Positions 7,118 to 10,397 of a stretch of DNA of 10,397 nt are shown in pieces. Positions within the stretch are counted from its first letter, which is position 1; every line of letters begins with the position of its first letter. A program made the position numbers and the translations under genes. Below the pieces are notes generated by a model. That model was not told the DNA's origin. It did not search any database and was given only the letters and a program-made list of their open reading frames with translations. Source of the DNA: Bacteroidetes bacterium UBA955 (lineage in GTDB: Bacteria > Bacteroidota > Bacteroidia > NS11-12g > UBA955); assembly GCA_002293105.1 (NCBI GenBank), contig DBCP01000147.1:30781-41177 (forward strand), read 5' to 3'.

Positions 7118-9033
7118 TGACCAAGTCTCCACAAACCCAAGCAAACGACGAGGCATCGCTGGCGTACTCGTTCGTAAACGACACCAATCAGCACTTATTT
7201 CTGACGGGAAAGGCGGGTACCGGAAAAACGACATTCCTCAAGAACTTGCTGCTCAACACCACAAAGAAAACAGTGGTTGTGGCACCTACTGGCGTGGCGG
7301 CCATCAACGCAGGCGGAAGCACCATACACAGTATGTTTGGACTTCCCACAAGGGCTTTTGTCCCTACCAACGAAACCGTAGACCCCAATGTAGCCAACAA
7401 TGCCGTGATGATTCGCGAGCACTTCCATTACAACAAGGTAAAGCGCGATATTTTTCAATCGTTGGAGTTGTTGGTGATTGATGAGATTTCCATGGTTCGG
7501 GCCGATTTATTCGATGCCATCGACCACGCTTTGCGGTTCGCCAGAAGCAGTTCCAAACCCTTTGGCGGGGTTCAGCTGTTACTCATTGGCGATTTGATGC
7601 AGCTTCCACCGGTGGTTACCGAAATGGAGCGCGGACTCATTTTCCAACATTACAATACAGAGTTTTTCTTCTCAGCTAAATGCTTTCTGGCGCTGGAGAT
7701 GCTCACAATCGAACTCAAAACCATCTACCGCCAGAGTGATCGAGGATTTATCAATTTGCTGAATCAAATCAGAAGCAACCAGATGGAAAGCTGGGATTAT
7801 GAAAATTTATCGGAACGTATTCAACCCGATTTTCAACCCGATGAGCCCGGCTGGATTACACTGACCACCCACAATAAACAAGCGGACGCCATCAACGAGA
7901 AGGAGCTAGCCAAAATCGAAGCCGCCGAGAAACAATATGTCGCCAAAGTATCTGGAGAATTTTCTGAGGGCAGTTTTCCAACCGAAGGCATTTTACGGTT
8001 AAAAGAAGGGGCTCAGGTGATGTTTGTCAAGAACGATACTTCCTACGAAAAACGCTATTACAATGGCAAAATCGGTACGGTAATGCGCATCGCTGGGGAT
8101 ACTCTTTTCATTGACTGTAACGACGGAAAAGCACCCATTGAAATTGAGCGGGAGACATGGAAAAATCTGAGATACAAATTCAATCCCGCCGAAGAAACCG
8201 TTGAACAAGAGGAAGTAGGCAGCTTCGAACAATTTCCTCTTCGATTGGCTTGGGCAATAACCGTGCACAAGAGTCAAGGTTTGACATTCGAGAAAGCGAT
8301 GATTGATGCGGGGAAGAGTTTTGCTCCCGGACAAGTTTACGTAGCGTTAAGTAGGTGTACCCAGCTCGACTCCTTGGTTTTGCTCACTGCGATACGCGCA
8401 CAGAATATTTTGAGCGATGCCCGAATTCTGCATTTCCATGAAAACCAAGCGAAAACCCGCGACTTGTGGGAAATCTTGGAGGAAAAGCGACAGTTGTTTC
8501 ACAAGCAGCAATTGCTCGAGGTATACAGCGTGCGTGCCATCAGCTATGAGTTTAATGGGATGATGATTGCCATTTCTAAGGAGAAAAGCAGTAAAATTTC
8601 CGCCAAATATGCGGAGTTGTCGCCCCTGAGATTGAAATTCCAGGAATTGGAAGCCACCGCCCAGAAATTCCAACGCTCGATTGCCCAGATTTTCAAGGAA
8701 CACGAAACCCAGTTCGAGGCCTTAGAGCGTATGCCATCAGCCGAGGAAATTGAGGAGGCCCAAACTGTGTTGGTTCAGTATTTACAGGACCGATGCACCA
8801 AGGCTGGCAACTACTTCGCCGATTACTTGAGTGAGCAAATTGTAGAGCCCGTGCGTAGATCTTTCACGGAGTTACAGCGCGGTGGTAAACCCGTGGGATC
8901 ACAAAAAATCCGCGACCGAGTGGGCGATTTTCAAACCCATTGCTGGGCCTACATCAAGAAATTATACAAAGTAAAATACGGAGAAACTCCGTTGTATTTG
9001 AGCGACGACAAACCTTACGTTCCCGAGGTTTAG
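7117..9033 (+). CDS. SF1B DNA helicase, PIF1/RecD2-like, with unassigned helical C-terminal tail
   Basis: A 638-residue ATP-dependent helicase, expected to unwind DNA 5' to 3' by family. Motifs in order are Walker A GKAGTGKTT (31-39), Ia VVVAPTGVAA (53-62), Walker B VIDEIS (120-125), III LLLIGDLMQLPP (155-166), YRQSD (204-208), the RecD/PIF1 2B-type signature AITVHKSQGLTFE (380-392) and VI GQVYVALSR (405-413, arginine finger). All catalytic motifs are intact. Residues about 440-638 are a charged, mostly helical tail with a likely coiled coil around 490-560; I recognise no HRDC, zinc or nuclease motif in it. The ATG at 7117 overlaps the E1 stop in TGATG, giving tight translational coupling; a TTG one codon earlier is also possible. 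Likely roles are DNA repair, G-quadruplex or R-loop processing, inferred from the family. The link to E1 seems to be co-transcription only. Confidence 0.92.
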   Translation: MTKSPQTQANDEASLAYSFVNDTNQHLFLTGKAGTGKTTFLKNLLLNTTKKTVVVAPTGVAAINAGGSTIHSMFGLPTRAFVPTNETVDPNVANNAVMIREHFHYNKVKRDIFQSLELLVIDEISMVRADLFDAIDHALRFARSSSKPFGGVQLLLIGDLMQLPPVVTEMERGLIFQHYNTEFFFSAKCFLALEMLTIELKTIYRQSDRGFINLLNQIRSNQMESWDYENLSERIQPDFQPDEPGWITLTTHNKQADAINEKELAKIEAAEKQYVAKVSGEFSEGSFPTEGILRLKEGAQVMFVKNDTSYEKRYYNGKIGTVMRIAGDTLFIDCNDGKAPIEIERETWKNLRYKFNPAEETVEQEEVGSFEQFPLRLAWAITVHKSQGLTFEKAMIDAGKSFAPGQVYVALSRCTQLDSLVLLTAIRAQNILSDARILHFHENQAKTRDLWEILEEKRQLFHKQQLLEVYSVRAISYEFNGMMIAISKEKSSKISAKYAELSPLRLKFQELEATAQKFQRSIAQIFKEHETQFEALERMPSAEEIEEAQTVLVQYLQDRCTKAGNYFADYLSEQIVEPVRRSFTELQRGGKPVGSQKIRDRVGDFQTHCWAYIKKLYKVKYGETPLYLSDDKPYVPEV

Positions 9034-9084
9034 TCCAATTGAATAAAAATTGCTGATTGTTGATTCAGCGACCGATACTCGGGA
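9021..9084. terminator. Nested inverted repeats between convergent helicase and ychF genes
   Basis: TCCCGAG (9021-9027) and CTCGGGA (9078-9084) are perfect 7-bp inverted repeats that flank the helicase stop codon. Inside them GCTGA (9052-9056) and TCAGC (9065-9069) form a 5-bp stem with an 8-nt loop. Read on the minus strand, the small hairpin is followed by AATTTTTATT, so it could be a weak intrinsic terminator for ychF, 40 nt beyond its stop. No T-run follows on the plus strand. The stems are short and the outer pairing spans 50 nt, so this is tentative. Confidence 0.3.
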
Positions 9085-9108
9085 CGCCCTGCACAGTAAA
9101 ATTATTAC

Positions 9109-10206
9109 TTACACGTTGAATCGGAAGTGCATGCAATCGCCATCCTTCACAATGTATTCCTTGCCTTCTACGCGCAACTTTCCTACTTCTCTGCAGGCAG
9201 CCTCGGTGCCATAATGGATGTAATCTTCATATGCAATGACTTCCGCGCGGATAAATCCTTTTTCAAAATCGGTGTGAATTTCACCTGCCGCTCCAGGGGC
9301 TTTCGTCCCTTCGGTAATTGTCCATGCACGAACCTCCTTCACACCTACAGTGAAATAGGTAATATAGTTCAGCAACTTATAGGCAGCGTGAATCAACTTC
9401 TCTACGCCACTTTGCTCCAATCCCATCTCTTGCAAGAACATCTGTCTATCCTCAAAGCTCTCCAAATCGGCAATTTCCGCTTCGATGGCTGCCGAAATCA
9501 AAATGATCCCTGCATTTTCACCTGCAATGGCTTGTTTCACTTGCTCAACATAGGCATTCCCGTTGTTTACACTTTCAGGATCCACGTTACAAACATAAAG
9601 GACAGGCTTTTCGGTCAGTAAATTCAGGTCTTTGACGAGCGCCTTTTTTTCGGGCTCCATCTCCAATGTTCTTGCGTTTTTACCTGTCAACAAATGTGCT
9701 TGGTATGCTTCGCTCACTTCGAGCAATTTGGCTGCATCTTTATCACCCGCTTTGGCTTGTTTCTGAATCTTGGCGATGGTTTTTTCCAGCGATTCAAGGT
9801 CCTTCAACTGCAATTCTGTGTCGATAATTTCTTTATCCCGAATGGGGTTTACTGAACCATCCACGTGAATGATGTTGTCATCGTCGAAGCAACGTAGTAC
9901 ATGCAAAATGGCATTGGTATTTCTGATGTTTCCCAAGAACTGGTTTCCCAATCCATCGCCTTTGCTTGCGCCTTTCACCAAGCCCGCGATATCCACGATT
10001 TCGATGGTGGTTGGTACTAAACTTTGTGGATTCACCAAGGCCGCCAATTTGTTCATCCGAATATCGGGCACCGTAATGGTACCTACGTTGGGTTCGATGG
10101 TACAAAAAGGGAAATTGGCAGATTGCGCTTTGGCGCTTGAAACTGCATTAAACAGGGTGGATTTACCCACATTGGGCAGTCCCACGATACCACATTGCAT
10201 TGCCAT
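9109..10206 (-). CDS. ychF: Ribosome-associated P-loop NTPase YchF (OLA1 family)
   Basis: A 365-residue Obg-related TRAFAC NTPase, conserved in nearly all bacteria, that binds ribosomes and, unlike most relatives, generally prefers ATP. Visible are the P-loop GLPNVGKST (9-17), the G3 motif DIAGL (72-76), a G4 position that reads NVDP (207-210) instead of the GTP-specific NKxD, a helical/coiled-coil insert (about 125-195), and a C-terminal TGS domain (about 281-364) ending in HFRFNV. Length and domain order are as expected for the family (about 363 residues). The ATG at 10206 gives MAMQCGIVG, matching the usual Bacteroidota N-terminus; a second ATG two codons later is possible. There is no Shine-Dalgarno sequence. 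The gene lies 11 bp after the phosphohexomutase gene on the same strand, so the two are probably co-transcribed. Roles in translation and oxidative-stress control are known for the family, not visible here. Confidence 0.97.
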   Translation of the reverse strand: MAMQCGIVGLPNVGKSTLFNAVSSAKAQSANFPFCTIEPNVGTITVPDIRMNKLAALVNPQSLVPTTIEIVDIAGLVKGASKGDGLGNQFLGNIRNTNAILHVLRCFDDDNIIHVDGSVNPIRDKEIIDTELQLKDLESLEKTIAKIQKQAKAGDKDAAKLLEVSEAYQAHLLTGKNARTLEMEPEKKALVKDLNLLTEKPVLYVCNVDPESVNNGNAYVEQVKQAIAGENAGIILISAAIEAEIADLESFEDRQMFLQEMGLEQSGVEKLIHAAYKLLNYITYFTVGVKEVRAWTITEGTKAPGAAGEIHTDFEKGFIRAEVIAYEDYIHYGTEAACREVGKLRVEGKEYIVKDGDCMHFRFNV

Positions 10207-10217
10207 TGGACGATTTC

Positions 10218-10397
10218 TTAGTTTAGGAGGTCACCGATATCCTGCAAAATTTTGCGGGTGAGATTTTCGGCGGTGTTGATGCTGTCACTCTCAGCGTATA
10301 TTCTAATGATGGGCTCGGTATTACTTTTACGCAAGTGTACCCAATCGTTATCAAATTCAATTTTCACTCCATCGATGGTGTTGATGGGCTGTTTTTT
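10218..10397 (-). CDS. glmM: Phosphohexomutase C-terminus, probably phosphoglucosamine mutase GlmM (5'-truncated)
   Basis: The last 59 codons of a gene that enters from the right edge of the window. The translation contains DGVKIEFDNDWVHLRKSNTEP followed by IIRIYAES, which is domain IV of alpha-D-phosphohexomutases; the RKSNTEP loop binds the substrate phosphate. It ends in LQDIGDLLN and a TAA stop. In Bacteroidota this C-terminus is usually annotated as GlmM, which converts glucosamine-6-phosphate to glucosamine-1-phosphate for UDP-GlcNAc and so for peptidoglycan and LPS. A phosphomannomutase/phosphoglucomutase cannot be excluded because the catalytic serine and sugar-specificity loops lie outside the window. 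The ychF start follows after 11 bp. Confidence 0.8.
   Translation of the reverse strand, partial: KKQPINTIDGVKIEFDNDWVHLRKSNTEPIIRIYAESDSINTAENLTRKILQDIGDLLN

Noticed and set aside
9127..9621. A 164-codon plus-strand frame inside ychF
   Set aside because: Antisense to the highly conserved YchF TGS and NTPase regions; no motif recognised.
9619..9636. Loss of GTPase specificity (NVDP instead of NKxD) in YchF as a defect
   Set aside because: Deviation from NKxD at G4 is normal in the YchF/OLA1 family, which generally uses ATP.

Overview
The window looks like chromosomal DNA of a member of the Bacteroidota. The evidence is a secreted protein with a type IX secretion (T9SS) C-terminal signal, an E1 2-oxoacid dehydrogenase with alpha and beta halves fused in one chain, an ECF sigma factor paired with a one-TM protein carrying an outer-membrane-barrel-like domain, a match to the Bacteroidota promoter element TAnnTTTG, and almost no Shine-Dalgarno sequences. 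Coding is dense. There are no rRNA, tRNA, CRISPR, insertion-sequence or phage features. Both ends of the window cut through genes.

Layout. 1-672 (+) is the C-terminal two thirds of a MeaB/ArgK-type GTPase. Eight bases further on, running the other way, is a three-gene minus-strand block read from 4977 down to 681: an ECF sigma factor, an overlapping membrane protein that is probably its anti-sigma partner, and a large T9SS-exported beta-propeller protein whose start codon abuts the preceding stop. A 151-bp divergent intergenic region (4978-5128) separates this block from a plus-strand pair: the fused E1 dehydrogenase (5129-7117) and a PIF1/RecD2-like SF1B helicase (7117-9033), joined by a TGATG stop/start overlap. 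A 75-bp convergent gap with weak hairpin structure (9034-9108) follows. The last minus-strand pair is the ribosome-associated GTPase/ATPase YchF (10206 down to 9109) and, 11 bp upstream of it, the C-terminal end of a phosphohexomutase, probably GlmM (10397 down to 10218).

How the genes may work together. Sigma factor, membrane protein and secreted protein probably form one regulated envelope or surface operon; this is the least understood part of the window and the best candidate for an undescribed system. The E1 enzyme and MeaB can both serve breakdown of branched-chain amino acids through propionyl-CoA and methylmalonyl-CoA, but they are not in one operon. The helicase seems to be co-transcribed with E1 without an obvious functional link, and it carries an unassigned C-terminal tail of about 200 residues. 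Four of the six genes with both ends in the window appear to start at GTG or TTG, so those starts are the least certain part of the annotation.
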